From: Streptomyces liliifuscus
GTDB taxonomy: Bacteria; Actinomycetota; Actinomycetes; Streptomycetales; Streptomycetaceae
DNA: 64,000 nt
Direction: 5' to 3'
Assembly (NCBI RefSeq): GCF_016598615.1
Contig: NZ_CP066831.1
Coordinates: 6,882,001-6,946,000 of the forward strand
The translations under genes were made by a program, and so were the position numbers. Positions 15,636 through 23,909 of the stretch are shown here, piece after piece (within the stretch, counting starts at the first letter, position 1; the number at the start of each line of letters is the position of its first letter). The notes beneath the pieces were generated by a model. The model ran no database searches and was not told the origin of the DNA. It saw only the letters and a program-made list of their open reading frames with translations.

Positions 15636-17317
15636 CCCACGACCACGACCTGGTGCTCCGCCCGACCGCCGCTCAGACGGAGGCCGCACTCAACCCGCCG
15701 CCCGGACGCAACGGCGGAGACCTCGTCGTGGAGACCCTCACCGGTCTCGGCGCGACCACCGTCTTCGGCCTGCCCGGCCAGCACGCGCTCGGCATGTTCG
15801 ACGCGCTGCGCCGCTCCGACCTCGCCTACATCGGTCTGCGGGTCGAGAACAACGCCGGGTTCGCGGCGGACGCGTACGGCCGCATCACCGGCGAGGCGGC
15901 CCCGCTGCTCCTGTCGACCGGCCCCGGCGCGCTGACCTCGCTGGCCGCGCTCCAGGAGGCCGCCGCCGCGAGCGCCCCCGTCCTCGCCATCAGCAGCCAG
16001 ATCCCGAGCGCGGGACTCGGCGGTGGACGGCACGGCTATCTGCACGAACTCCCGGACCAGCAGGCCTCGTTCAGGGGCGTCGTGAAGTCCGTCCACACGG
16101 TCCGTACGCAGTCGCAGATCCCGTCCGCGATCGCCGAGGCCTGGGAGTCGGCACTGACCGCCCCGCACGGCCCGGTGTGGGTGGAGATCCCGCAGGACGT
16201 GCTGCTCGCCGAGACGTCACTGCCCGTCGTCACGGCCGCGGACGCGGCACCCCACGACCTGCCGCCCCGCCCCGAACTGACCGCCGTGGCAGCCCACTTG
16301 CTCTCGAATGCGGCCCGCCCCGCGATCATCGCGGGCGGCGGAGTCGTACGGGCCGACGCGTCCGGCAAGCTGCGGCAGCTCGCCGAGCGGCTGAACGCGC
16401 CCGTCGTCACCACCTTCGGCGGCAAGGGCGCCTTCCCCTGGAACCACCCGCTCTCCCTCCAGTCCTGGCTGGAGGACCGGCACACCACGGACTTCCTGGA
16501 GGACGCCGACGTCCTGCTCGTCGTCGGCTCGGGCCTGGGCGAACTCTCCTCGAACTACTACACGTTCAAGCCCCGCGGTCGGGTCGTCCAGATCGAGGCC
16601 GACCTCGGCAAACTGGAGTCCAACCACCCGGCCCTCGGCATCCACGCGGACGCCCGCCTCGCCCTGTCCGCCCTCCTCGAAACCGTGCCCGAGCGGGAGG
16701 ACGAGACGGCCCCGGACCGCGTACGGGCCGTGCTCGACCTCGTCCGCGAGCGCATCGAATCCCAGGAACTCACCCTGGAACAGCGGGTGTTGTCGGCAGT
16801 CCGCGAGGCCCTTCCCGACCGGTCGGCCAGCTTCTGGGACATGACGATCCTCGCCTACTGGGCCTGGTCCGCCTTCGACCCCCGCCGGCCGAACACCATG
16901 CACTCCGCCCAGGGCGCGGGCGGCCTCGGCTACGCCTTCCCGGCGGCCATCGGCGGCGCGGTGGCCGACCCGACCCACCCGGTCCTCGCGGTCTCCGGCG
17001 ACGGTGGCGCGCTGTACTCCATCGCCGAACTGGCCACCGCCAGGCAGCACAACCTCGACGTGACCTGGCTCATCGTCGACGACGGCGGCTACGGCATCCT
17101 GCGCGAGTACATGACCGACGCCTTCGGCCGGTCCACGGCGACGGAACTCTCCCGCCCCGACTACGTGGCGCTCGCGGAGTCCTTCGGCGTCCCCGGCGTA
17201 CGGACCACTCCGGACACCCTCGCCGACGACCTCGCCAAGTCCCTTGCCACGCCCGGCCCTTCGGTGGTCGTACTGCCGGCGCTGCTGCGGATGTTCGCGC
17301 CGACGCACCTGGACTGA
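15632..17317 (+). CDS. Thiamine-diphosphate enzyme of the acetolactate synthase/benzoylformate decarboxylase superfamily
   Basis: 561 residues, the usual three domains: PYR (about 25-190, catalytic Glu in GLRVENNAGFAADAYGR), central Rossmann-like (about 215-350) and PP (about 385-550, SGDGGALYSI for Mg2+/ThDP). The second half of the cofactor motif reads VDDGGYG rather than the common NNxxYG. GTG 15632 overlaps the stop of the ureohydrolase gene, so translation is coupled. Function is unknown: candidates are a 2-oxo-acid decarboxylase or carboligase acting downstream of the amine released by the ureohydrolase. Confidence 0.85.
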   Translation: MTHDHDLVLRPTAAQTEAALNPPPGRNGGDLVVETLTGLGATTVFGLPGQHALGMFDALRRSDLAYIGLRVENNAGFAADAYGRITGEAAPLLLSTGPGALTSLAALQEAAAASAPVLAISSQIPSAGLGGGRHGYLHELPDQQASFRGVVKSVHTVRTQSQIPSAIAEAWESALTAPHGPVWVEIPQDVLLAETSLPVVTAADAAPHDLPPRPELTAVAAHLLSNAARPAIIAGGGVVRADASGKLRQLAERLNAPVVTTFGGKGAFPWNHPLSLQSWLEDRHTTDFLEDADVLLVVGSGLGELSSNYYTFKPRGRVVQIEADLGKLESNHPALGIHADARLALSALLETVPEREDETAPDRVRAVLDLVRERIESQELTLEQRVLSAVREALPDRSASFWDMTILAYWAWSAFDPRRPNTMHSAQGAGGLGYAFPAAIGGAVADPTHPVLAVSGDGGALYSIAELATARQHNLDVTWLIVDDGGYGILREYMTDAFGRSTATELSRPDYVALAESFGVPGVRTTPDTLADDLAKSLATPGPSVVVLPALLRMFAPTHLD

Positions 17318-17344
17318 ACCGCTCCTGACCCGGAGATCCGGCCC

Positions 17345-17389
17345 GGACATGACGGTGGGGCGGCACGAGGCCGCCCCACCGTCATGTCC
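17345..17389. terminator. Perfect 20-bp-stem bidirectional terminator
   Basis: Arms 17345-17364 and 17370-17389 are perfectly complementary over 20 bp with loop ACGAG. It lies between two convergent genes (stops at 17317 and 17403) and can serve both. No U-tract follows, as is common in high-GC actinomycetes. Confidence 0.9.
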
Positions 17390-17402
17390 GTGGACCGCTC
17401 GC

Positions 17403-18893
17403 TCAGCGCAGGTACTCGCCGAAGTGCGCCGCCGTGGCGGGCGCGCCGAGGTCACCGGCGCCGAACGCGAACGACGACGTGGCGGTGAGGCCGCTCGCCG
17501 TGCCCTTCAGCACCCAGACCGCGCCGTTCTGGGCGTTCTCGGCCGTGGAACCGGCCGCGAGGTCGGCGTGGCCGTCGCCGTCGAGGTCCAGGAGAGCGGT
17601 GCTCACACCGAACTCGTCGCTGTTCTCGGCGACTCCGGGGACACCGGCGGTGTCCTGGTGGAAGGTCTTCGTTCCGGCGCCCGTGGCGCCGGAGGCGCTG
17701 CCGGGGACCAGGGCGATCGAGCCGGCGTCGTAGATGTCGCCGATGTCCTCGCCCGGGATGCCGAGCGCGATGTCGGCGTAGCCGTCACCCGTGACGTCCG
17801 CGACCGAGACCGACGCGCCGATCTCGTCCTCCTCTTCCTCGACTCCGGGGAACCCGGGGCTGTCCTGGTTGAAGGTCTGGACGCGGTCCGAGGACAGGCC
17901 GTTGGCCGAACCGAGGGCGACCTTGACGGTGCCGCTGCCCCAGTCGTTGCCGACCACGACGTCGTCGAAGCCGTCGTTGTCGACGTCCCCGACGCCGGTG
18001 CCCGTCTTGTTGCCGGCGGCCTCACCGGGGACCCAGCCGCTCTTGAAGCCCGTGCTGCCGCCACCGAGGAGCAGGCGGTTGCCGTAGACGCCGTCGCCCT
18101 TGTACTCCCAGACGACGATGTCGTCCTTGCCGTCACCGTTGACGTCACCGGTCTCGGTGGAGGTGTAGGGGCCGCTGATGGAGTCGGCGTCCTCCTCGCA
18201 GCCGCCGTTGGTGGCGCAGGAGGCGTCGTCGGCGTCGTAGCCCCACCACAGGGACTTGTCCAGGACGGGCAGGACGGCGGTGGGCGTGCCGGTCCGCGAG
18301 ATCGGGCCCTTCCACACGGCGGCGGCGCTGCTGGGGGCCTCGTCGCCGAAGGAGGACACCTGCTCGAACAGGGCGAGGTCCGTCTTGCCGTCGCCGTCGA
18401 AGTCACCGGCCGTGGGGGACTGCCCGTACCCGGCTATGGCCGTGCCGCCGGTGAGTCCGGAGGTGGAGCCCCAGAGGATGACGGAGCCGGCCTTGCCGCC
18501 CGAGATCACCAGGTCGCTGAAGCCGTCGCCGTCGAGGTCGCCCTTCGTGAAGTTGGTCCCGAAGTACTCGTTGGCGACGGCGGAGCCGGGAACGCCGCTG
18601 GTGGAGCGGCTGATGAGCTTCTTGTTGGCGGCGGAGACCCCAGTGGCTGAGCCGTACGTGACGGCCACGTAGCCCGCCTTGGCCTTGCTGGAGATCGTGG
18701 CGTCCGGGGCCGACACGACCAGGTCGGCGTATCCGTCGCCGTTGAAGTCGTCCTGCGCGTCCGCGGACCCGGTGGCCGCGTGCGCCGAGGCCCCGGTGAG
18801 GGCCATGGCGCCGAATCCTCCGGCAAGCAGCACCGCGGCTGCCAGAGGTGCGGTGAGGCGCGCGGTACGGGTTCTGCGGTGTGCTCGGGACAT
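17403..18893 (-). CDS. Secreted FG-GAP/VCBS-repeat beta-propeller protein
   Basis: 496 residues with a signal peptide (RR-rich start, hydrophobic LAAAVLLAGGFGAMALT, cleavage after about residue 39, AHA-ATG). The mature part is a string of integrin-alpha-like repeats with Ca2+-binding loops: DFNGDGYADLVV, DLDGDGFSDLVI, DFDGDGKTDLAL, DVNGDGKDDIVV, DVDNDGFDDVVV, DVTGDGYADIAL, DLDGDGHADLAA. Seven such units would make a closed propeller. No catalytic domain is attached. The likely role is extracellular binding or adhesion; related streptomycete proteins are numerous and mostly uncharacterised. Confidence 0.88.
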   Translation of the reverse strand: MSRAHRRTRTARLTAPLAAAVLLAGGFGAMALTGASAHAATGSADAQDDFNGDGYADLVVSAPDATISSKAKAGYVAVTYGSATGVSAANKKLISRSTSGVPGSAVANEYFGTNFTKGDLDGDGFSDLVISGGKAGSVILWGSTSGLTGGTAIAGYGQSPTAGDFDGDGKTDLALFEQVSSFGDEAPSSAAAVWKGPISRTGTPTAVLPVLDKSLWWGYDADDASCATNGGCEEDADSISGPYTSTETGDVNGDGKDDIVVWEYKGDGVYGNRLLLGGGSTGFKSGWVPGEAAGNKTGTGVGDVDNDGFDDVVVGNDWGSGTVKVALGSANGLSSDRVQTFNQDSPGFPGVEEEEDEIGASVSVADVTGDGYADIALGIPGEDIGDIYDAGSIALVPGSASGATGAGTKTFHQDTAGVPGVAENSDEFGVSTALLDLDGDGHADLAAGSTAENAQNGAVWVLKGTASGLTATSSFAFGAGDLGAPATAAHFGEYLR

Positions 18894-19025
18894 ACGGGAA
18901 ACCCTTCGAGTCGGTCTGGTCCTGCACGCGGAATAACGCGTTCAGGTGGTTCGACTCGATCAACGCGCCTCCGGTTGTACGCCTCAATGTCATGGATTCG
19001 TAACCGCGAATACGCCCGTGCGTTT

Positions 19026-19054
19026 CGAACTCCCCTTCACTTACGGGGAGTTCG
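19026..19054. repeat. Left inverted repeat bracketing the STAND locus
   Basis: CGAACTCCCC (19026-19035) and CGGGGAGTTC-type arm GGGGAGTTCG (19045-19054) pair perfectly over 10 bp around a nine-base loop. The core GAACTCCCC-N9-GGGGAGTTC is the same as in the hairpin at 23840-23878 on the other side of the two-gene locus. Confidence 0.75.
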
Positions 19055-19119
19055 GCGACGGCCACAGACGGAGATCGGCTTCGTTACGATCTCCAGCTCC
19101 CGAGTGTTGGAGGATTGCC

Positions 19120-19503
19120 ATGGGTGAGCGCCCTGTCCACACGGTCGAAGTCCCCCTGGGTGACGGCAGCGACGAAGCGATCCGCGTCCAGATCCACGAA
19201 GTGGACGAAAGCCTCGTACGAGTGGGCCGTGGCGGCCGCTCGGTGGTGCGGGCGGAGCGATCGTTCGGCCAGATGCTGGACACCGTCCGGCCCGTGGCGG
19301 AGAGCTTCGTGGGGCGTTTCCGGGGACTGGCGAACGCTCCGGACGAGATCACGCTGGAGTTCGGGGTGTCACTGTCGGCGGGGGCGGACGTGGTCATCGC
19401 CAGCACCGCGACGGCCGCTAACTTTTCCGTAACCCTCACCTGGAACAAGAGTGAACGCAGTGAAGGGGAAGGCTCAACTACCCATAATGCTCAAGGTAGT
19501 TGA
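19120..19503 (+). CDS. Trypsin-co-occurring domain protein (Trypco1, formerly CU044_2847 family)
   Basis: 127 residues from ATG 19120 with a strong TTGGAGGA site. The small beta-rich domain fits the family: EVPLGDGSDEAIRVQIHEVD at the start, a central helix RSFGQMLDTVRPVAESFVGR, then PDEITLEFGVSLSAGADVVI and a final strand FSVTLTW. Trypco1 was named because it occurs beside trypsin-like proteases of NTPase-based conflict systems, and the next gene is exactly that. It probably binds or regulates the protease; the mechanism is unknown. The last residues, THNAQGS, are encoded within an inverted repeat. Confidence 0.88.
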   Translation: MGERPVHTVEVPLGDGSDEAIRVQIHEVDESLVRVGRGGRSVVRAERSFGQMLDTVRPVAESFVGRFRGLANAPDEITLEFGVSLSAGADVVIASTATAANFSVTLTWNKSERSEGEGSTTHNAQGS

Positions 19504-19506
19504 GCC
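19471..19506. promoter_or_regulatory. 12-bp perfect inverted repeat across the Trypco1/STAND gene junction
   Basis: GGCTCAACTACC (19471-19482) and GGTAGTTGAGCC (19495-19506) with a 12-base loop. It covers the last codons and stop of Trypco1 and lies 20 bases before the GTG at 19527. It could weaken read-through into the large effector gene or be a binding site. Confidence 0.65.
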
Positions 19507-19526
19507 AGCAGTGTTACGGGGGAACA

Positions 19527-22500
19527 GTGACTGAAGCACAGTCACAGAACGTGGGCGACGCACCGGCCTCGGCCGTGGTCTGCGTCAACGGGGCAGATGG
19601 CATCGCCGTCGGCGCGGGCTTTCTCGCCGGCCCGGACCTGGTACTGACGTGCGCCCATGTCGTGTCGGACGCGCTCGGCCTGCCGCGTGAGAAGACGGTG
19701 GCGGTGGGAGCCGTCGTCGCCGTCGACTTCCCGCTCGTGCAGGGTGACGGCATCGAAGGGGCCGGCCCTCCGGGCCGCACGGCCGAGGTGGAGCGCTGGA
19801 TCCCGATCCGGCCCGACGGCACGGGAGACCTGGCCGTGCTGAGGCTGCGGGCCCCGGCGGCCGGGGCCTGCCCGCTCCCCATGGCTGAACCCGTCGATGT
19901 CTGGAACCACCACGCGCGCGTCGTGGGGTTCACCGGCGGCGAACCGCGGGCGATCTGGTTTCCGGGAACGCTCAGCGGTGCCACGAGCGAGGGCTGGTTC
20001 CAGCTGTCCCGGGCCAACGGGCAGGCCACACACATCAAGCAGGGCTTCAGCGGCAGCCCCGTATGGGACATCGACCTGGGGGCGGTGGTCGGTCTCGTAG
20101 TGGCGGCGCAGCCCGAACAGGACGCGCAGCAGGCCTTCGTGCTCCATACGGGAACGCTGCTGCGTGAGCTGCCCGACCTCGCGCCCGCCATCCGCCCGGT
20201 CTCGCCCTTCAGGGGCCTGGCCACCTTCCAGGAGGACGACGCGGGCGTCTTCTTCGGACGGGACGACGACATCCGGGAGGTCATCACGGCCTTGCGCGGC
20301 GTTCATCCCACCGTCACTCTCTACGGCCCTTCGGGCTGCGGAAAGTCCTCTCTGGCACTGGCGGGTGTCGCGCCCCGCATGCAGCAGGACGGCCACGACG
20401 TGCTGGTGGTGGACGCCGGCAAGGTCTCGTCACCGCGAACCGCGCTCTCCATCGTGCTGTACGAGGCGGTCAGGACCGGTCGGTTCGGGGCGCAGCGGGT
20501 GAACAGCGCCGAGGAGGTGGAATCCCTGCTCGCAAGGCGCGGTCTCGCGGACACGCTGCACTCCGTGCGGGGAGGCGCACCGGGCCGGACAGTCGTCGTG
20601 CTCGACCAGGCCGAAGCCCTCCTGGACCGCACCGGGACCGAGGTCGAGGAGGCAGTCGAACTGCTCTTCCCGCAGCACCGTCCGCAGGAGGGACCGCGGG
20701 TACTGGTGACCCTGCGGGCGGACTTCATGGACGCGATGCTGAAACATCCGCGCCTGGGTCCCGCGTTGAGGGGCGGCAGAACGCTTCCGCTCACGCCGAT
20801 GTCCCCGCAGCAGCTCTCGGAAGTGGTCAGGAAGCCGATCGAGCGGATTCCCGCGGTGGAGTACGACCCCGGGCTCGACCAGAGCATCCTGGACGACGCG
20901 GGCGGCGAGCCGGGCATTCTGCCGCTGCTGGGCTTCGTACTGCAGGAGTTGTGGGACCGACGGGTCGCCGGACGGCTGCGCGCCACCGCGTACGAGGAGA
21001 TGGGCGGCGTCTCCGGTGCGCTCGAACGCCACGCGGAACAGACCTGGCGGGAGTGCGTCGCGGGACAGCCGGAGTCGGAGGCCGAGGCGCTGCGACTGCT
21101 CACCGGCCTGGTGCGCGTGCTGCCGGGGAGCGAGACTCCGCTGCGGCGCAGGATCACGCGTCAGGAGGCGGGTGAGACACGGTGGCGGCTGGCCCGGGCG
21201 TTCGCGGAGCGGCGGCTGCTCGTCCTGCACGGGGACGAGGACGAACCGGAAACGGCGGAACTCGCCCACGAGGCGCTGATCACGGCCTGGCCGGCACTGC
21301 GGCAGCAGGTGAAGGCCGACGCGGAGTTCCTGGCGGCGCGGGCCGAGGTGGGCCACGACCTCGACCGCTGGGAACGGGGCGGCAGGTCCGCCGACCTTCT
21401 GGCCGGGACTTTTCAACTCGCTTCTCTACGACGTCGGTTGGGTGAGCGGGAGCGGGAACTGACCAGTGCGGAAAGGGATTTCCTCGCGCTAGCACGACAG
21501 CGGCAACGGGTGCGCCGGATCCGGGCACGTGCCGCCTGGACCGCCGTGGCCCTGGTGTTCGCGCTGATCGTGGGCCTGAGCACCTTCCTCGCCTATCAGG
21601 CGCAGGTCAGCGCGGCGCGGGACGCGGAATCGCGGTCGCGAGCCCTGGCCGGCCTCTCGGACCAGGTCAGTCTGCGTGACCCCGGCCTGGCCGCCCTGAC
21701 CGCCATGGCCGGTTATGACGTGTCGCCTACGCACGAGGCCCGGAGCGCGCTGATGCGGCAGTACGAGCGGCTCAAGCACGCGTCGTGGGTGCTGAGCGGA
21801 GTGGACGGAGAGATCCGCTCGGTCGCCACCAGCAACGACGGCCGGGTGACCCTGGTGATCACAAGGACGGGGCGTGCGACCCTGTTCGTCCGTGGCGCCG
21901 GGGGCAAGGTGGTGCGCAAGCAGCTCCGCCTCGCCGTCTATGTCACTGCCGTGGCGGTCAGCAGGGACGGGCGGCGCATCGCCTATCTGTCCGCCGGATT
22001 CGCCGACCTGCACTGGCACGAAGTGAACCGTGCGGCTTCGGCGGAGGGCGACCTGCTGGGGCCTGAGCGCACCGTGGCAGGCGGACGGTACGAGAACGCG
22101 AGCCGCGCCGAGAAGACCACTAAGAACCCCTTCGGGGTGCTCGGTCTTTCTCCGGACGGGAGTCGAGCGGTCACGGTGTCCGCGGACGGACGGCTGTGGC
22201 TGTGGGACCTGAACACCCGCCGGAACCGCGTGCTCACGGCCAGGGTCAAGGATGTGCAGGGCGCGTGGTTCGGAGCGGACGAGGACACGCTGGTGGTCCA
22301 GCTCGCGGCCCCCGAACCGGAGTTCGAGGCCTTCAGGGCGAGCATGGCGGCGGTCGACATCGGCACGGGGAGAACATGGCCTCTCGCGGAGGAGGTCGAC
22401 GCGTCGGACGATTTCGCGAACATCGGCGTGTCGGGTGACGGCAGTGTCCTGGTCAGCTGCGGGAAGGGGGCCGACGAGCAGGTCGTCTACCGGGCCGTCC

Positions 22501-23834
22501 GGGTGGCGGACGGTCGGGAACTGAGACGTTACGAGCCCGAACTCGAGTATTCCTGCGACCGGACAGTCGTCGACCGGGCAGGCGACCGCTTCGCGTACGC
22601 GGACAGCGGCGGCTGGACCGTCGTCGACACCCGGCAGGGCGGTGCGGTGGAGCAGGCACTGGGGGACAGTACCGGCGAGGTGAACGGCATGCCTCTCCTC
22701 GGGGACAGGCGTGCTTCCAGCGTGGTCACCTGGACCCAGAACGCGGTGCTCGCCCGGCCGGTGATCACGGACGTCTTCGACATCAACGGATCTCCGACGC
22801 TGCTCGAAAAGGGCGACCGAATGGTGGTGTACGAGGGGAAGCGCGGCGAGCGACTCGCTCTCGTCGACAGCAGCGAGTTGCTGTCGGCCCAGAGGGAACG
22901 GACCGCGATCGTCACCCGGGTGGACCGGGGCGTCACGGTGGACGAGGGGGCGCCTCCGGAGCCGTTGCAGGTCAACTCCGCCGAAACGCTGCTGGCCGAC
23001 CTGGTCGCCCCGAACAGGATCGTGGTGCGCGCGCTTCCCTCTCTGCGCAAGGTCACCGAGATCACCACAGTGATGCCTCCCCTCGACGATCAGGGGACAG
23101 CCGAGAGGCCGCAGTTCAACTTCCTCGACGGGGACGAGTTCATGACGGTCTCCGGAAGTGTGGTCGAGCAGTGGAACGCCCGGGACGGCCGACGGAGCGG
23201 CAGGACGATCGAGCTGCGCGATCTGCGGCTCACCGAGCAGACGTCACCGAAGTTCTCTGTGGGGCGCCACCCCAAGCCGGGGCGCCTTCAGGTCTCGGTG
23301 GAAGGCGAGGGCGAGGTCCACGCCGTCGATCGCGGAACGGGCAAGGAGGACAAGGACCTTCGGGTCAGCTTCTCCAGCGACGACTTCGTCACCGCCTCGT
23401 TGACGAAGGACGGGCGGCACGCACTCGTACTGGCCCGGGGCCGCATGCTGGAGGTGTGGTCTGTTCCGGACGGAGGAAAGGCGACCAGGGTGTTCGGCCC
23501 CTTCGGCCCGCTGACCGAGGGGGACGCTTCGCAGCTACGGCCGATGGGAACCTCCGGGCTCGCCCTGGCCAACGCGAACTCCGTGCGCTTCCTGCACTTC
23601 TCGGACCTCGACCGCCTGGACTCCTACGACTTCGTGGCAGACCAGTCCTTCCTGGCGATGTCCCGGGACGGAAGGACGCTGATGCGAACACTGGAAGGAG
23701 GCAGGGTGGACATGTTCCGGCTCGACCCCGAGCTCTGGAAGCGCTACCTGTGCGACATCCTCGGCCGCGACCTCACCGCGGACGAGCGCCGGGGCATGCC
23801 CTCGGGGCTGCCCGACGTGGTCTGCCCGGTCTGA
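19527..23834 (+). CDS. Trypsin-like protease / nSTAND1 NTPase / transmembrane / beta-propeller protein (NLR-like conflict effector)
   Basis: 1435 residues from GTG 19527, preferred over TTG 19500 because a GGGGGA site precedes it and 19500 overlaps the previous stop. The N-terminal trypsin fold (about 15-225) has an intact triad: His44 in LTCAHVV, Asp101 in TGDLAVLRL and Ser175 in QGFSGSPVWD. Then nSTAND1 (about 227-660), opening with PFRGLATFQEDDAGVFFGRD, has Walker A GPSGCGKSS (267-275) and Walker B VVVLDQAEALLD. A single membrane helix (about 670-690, VALVFALIVGLSTFLAY) follows, then a WD40-like propeller to the end (repeats with SPDGSRAVTVSADGRLWLWD). Such proteins are proposed immune or programmed-death switches: the propeller senses, the NTPase oligomerises, the protease acts. 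Confidence 0.9.
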   Translation: MTEAQSQNVGDAPASAVVCVNGADGIAVGAGFLAGPDLVLTCAHVVSDALGLPREKTVAVGAVVAVDFPLVQGDGIEGAGPPGRTAEVERWIPIRPDGTGDLAVLRLRAPAAGACPLPMAEPVDVWNHHARVVGFTGGEPRAIWFPGTLSGATSEGWFQLSRANGQATHIKQGFSGSPVWDIDLGAVVGLVVAAQPEQDAQQAFVLHTGTLLRELPDLAPAIRPVSPFRGLATFQEDDAGVFFGRDDDIREVITALRGVHPTVTLYGPSGCGKSSLALAGVAPRMQQDGHDVLVVDAGKVSSPRTALSIVLYEAVRTGRFGAQRVNSAEEVESLLARRGLADTLHSVRGGAPGRTVVVLDQAEALLDRTGTEVEEAVELLFPQHRPQEGPRVLVTLRADFMDAMLKHPRLGPALRGGRTLPLTPMSPQQLSEVVRKPIERIPAVEYDPGLDQSILDDAGGEPGILPLLGFVLQELWDRRVAGRLRATAYEEMGGVSGALERHAEQTWRECVAGQPESEAEALRLLTGLVRVLPGSETPLRRRITRQEAGETRWRLARAFAERRLLVLHGDEDEPETAELAHEALITAWPALRQQVKADAEFLAARAEVGHDLDRWERGGRSADLLAGTFQLASLRRRLGERERELTSAERDFLALARQRQRVRRIRARAAWTAVALVFALIVGLSTFLAYQAQVSAARDAESRSRALAGLSDQVSLRDPGLAALTAMAGYDVSPTHEARSALMRQYERLKHASWVLSGVDGEIRSVATSNDGRVTLVITRTGRATLFVRGAGGKVVRKQLRLAVYVTAVAVSRDGRRIAYLSAGFADLHWHEVNRAASAEGDLLGPERTVAGGRYENASRAEKTTKNPFGVLGLSPDGSRAVTVSADGRLWLWDLNTRRNRVLTARVKDVQGAWFGADEDTLVVQLAAPEPEFEAFRASMAAVDIGTGRTWPLAEEVDASDDFANIGVSGDGSVLVSCGKGADEQVVYRAVRVADGRELRRYEPELEYSCDRTVVDRAGDRFAYADSGGWTVVDTRQGGAVEQALGDSTGEVNGMPLLGDRRASSVVTWTQNAVLARPVITDVFDINGSPTLLEKGDRMVVYEGKRGERLALVDSSELLSAQRERTAIVTRVDRGVTVDEGAPPEPLQVNSAETLLADLVAPNRIVVRALPSLRKVTEITTVMPPLDDQGTAERPQFNFLDGDEFMTVSGSVVEQWNARDGRRSGRTIELRDLRLTEQTSPKFSVGRHPKPGRLQVSVEGEGEVHAVDRGTGKEDKDLRVSFSSDDFVTASLTKDGRHALVLARGRMLEVWSVPDGGKATRVFGPFGPLTEGDASQLRPMGTSGLALANANSVRFLHFSDLDRLDSYDFVADQSFLAMSRDGRTLMRTLEGGRVDMFRLDPELWKRYLCDILGRDLTADERRGMPSGLPDVVCPV

Positions 23835-23839
23835 CGAGA

Positions 23840-23878
23840 GCGGTTGAACTCCCCATGGTGTGCGGGGAGTTCAACCGC
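23840..23878. terminator. 15-bp-stem terminator, right-hand bracket of the STAND locus
   Basis: Arms 23840-23854 and 23864-23878 pair perfectly around a nine-base loop. It lies between convergent genes and so can end both transcripts. The inner nine bases of each arm (GAACTCCCC / GGGGAGTTC) and the loop length match the inverted repeat at 19026-19054. A further GTTCAACCGCC half copy follows. Confidence 0.85.
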
Positions 23879-23909
23879 CGTTCAACCGCCTCGGATCGGC
23901 CCGGACGGT

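Noticed and set aside
13059..15689. Long open frame on the minus strand opposite the symporter and ureohydrolase
   Set aside because: Antisense to two genes with intact catalytic or family motifs; the product is low-complexity Asp/Gly/Val/Arg, as expected for a GC-rich shadow.
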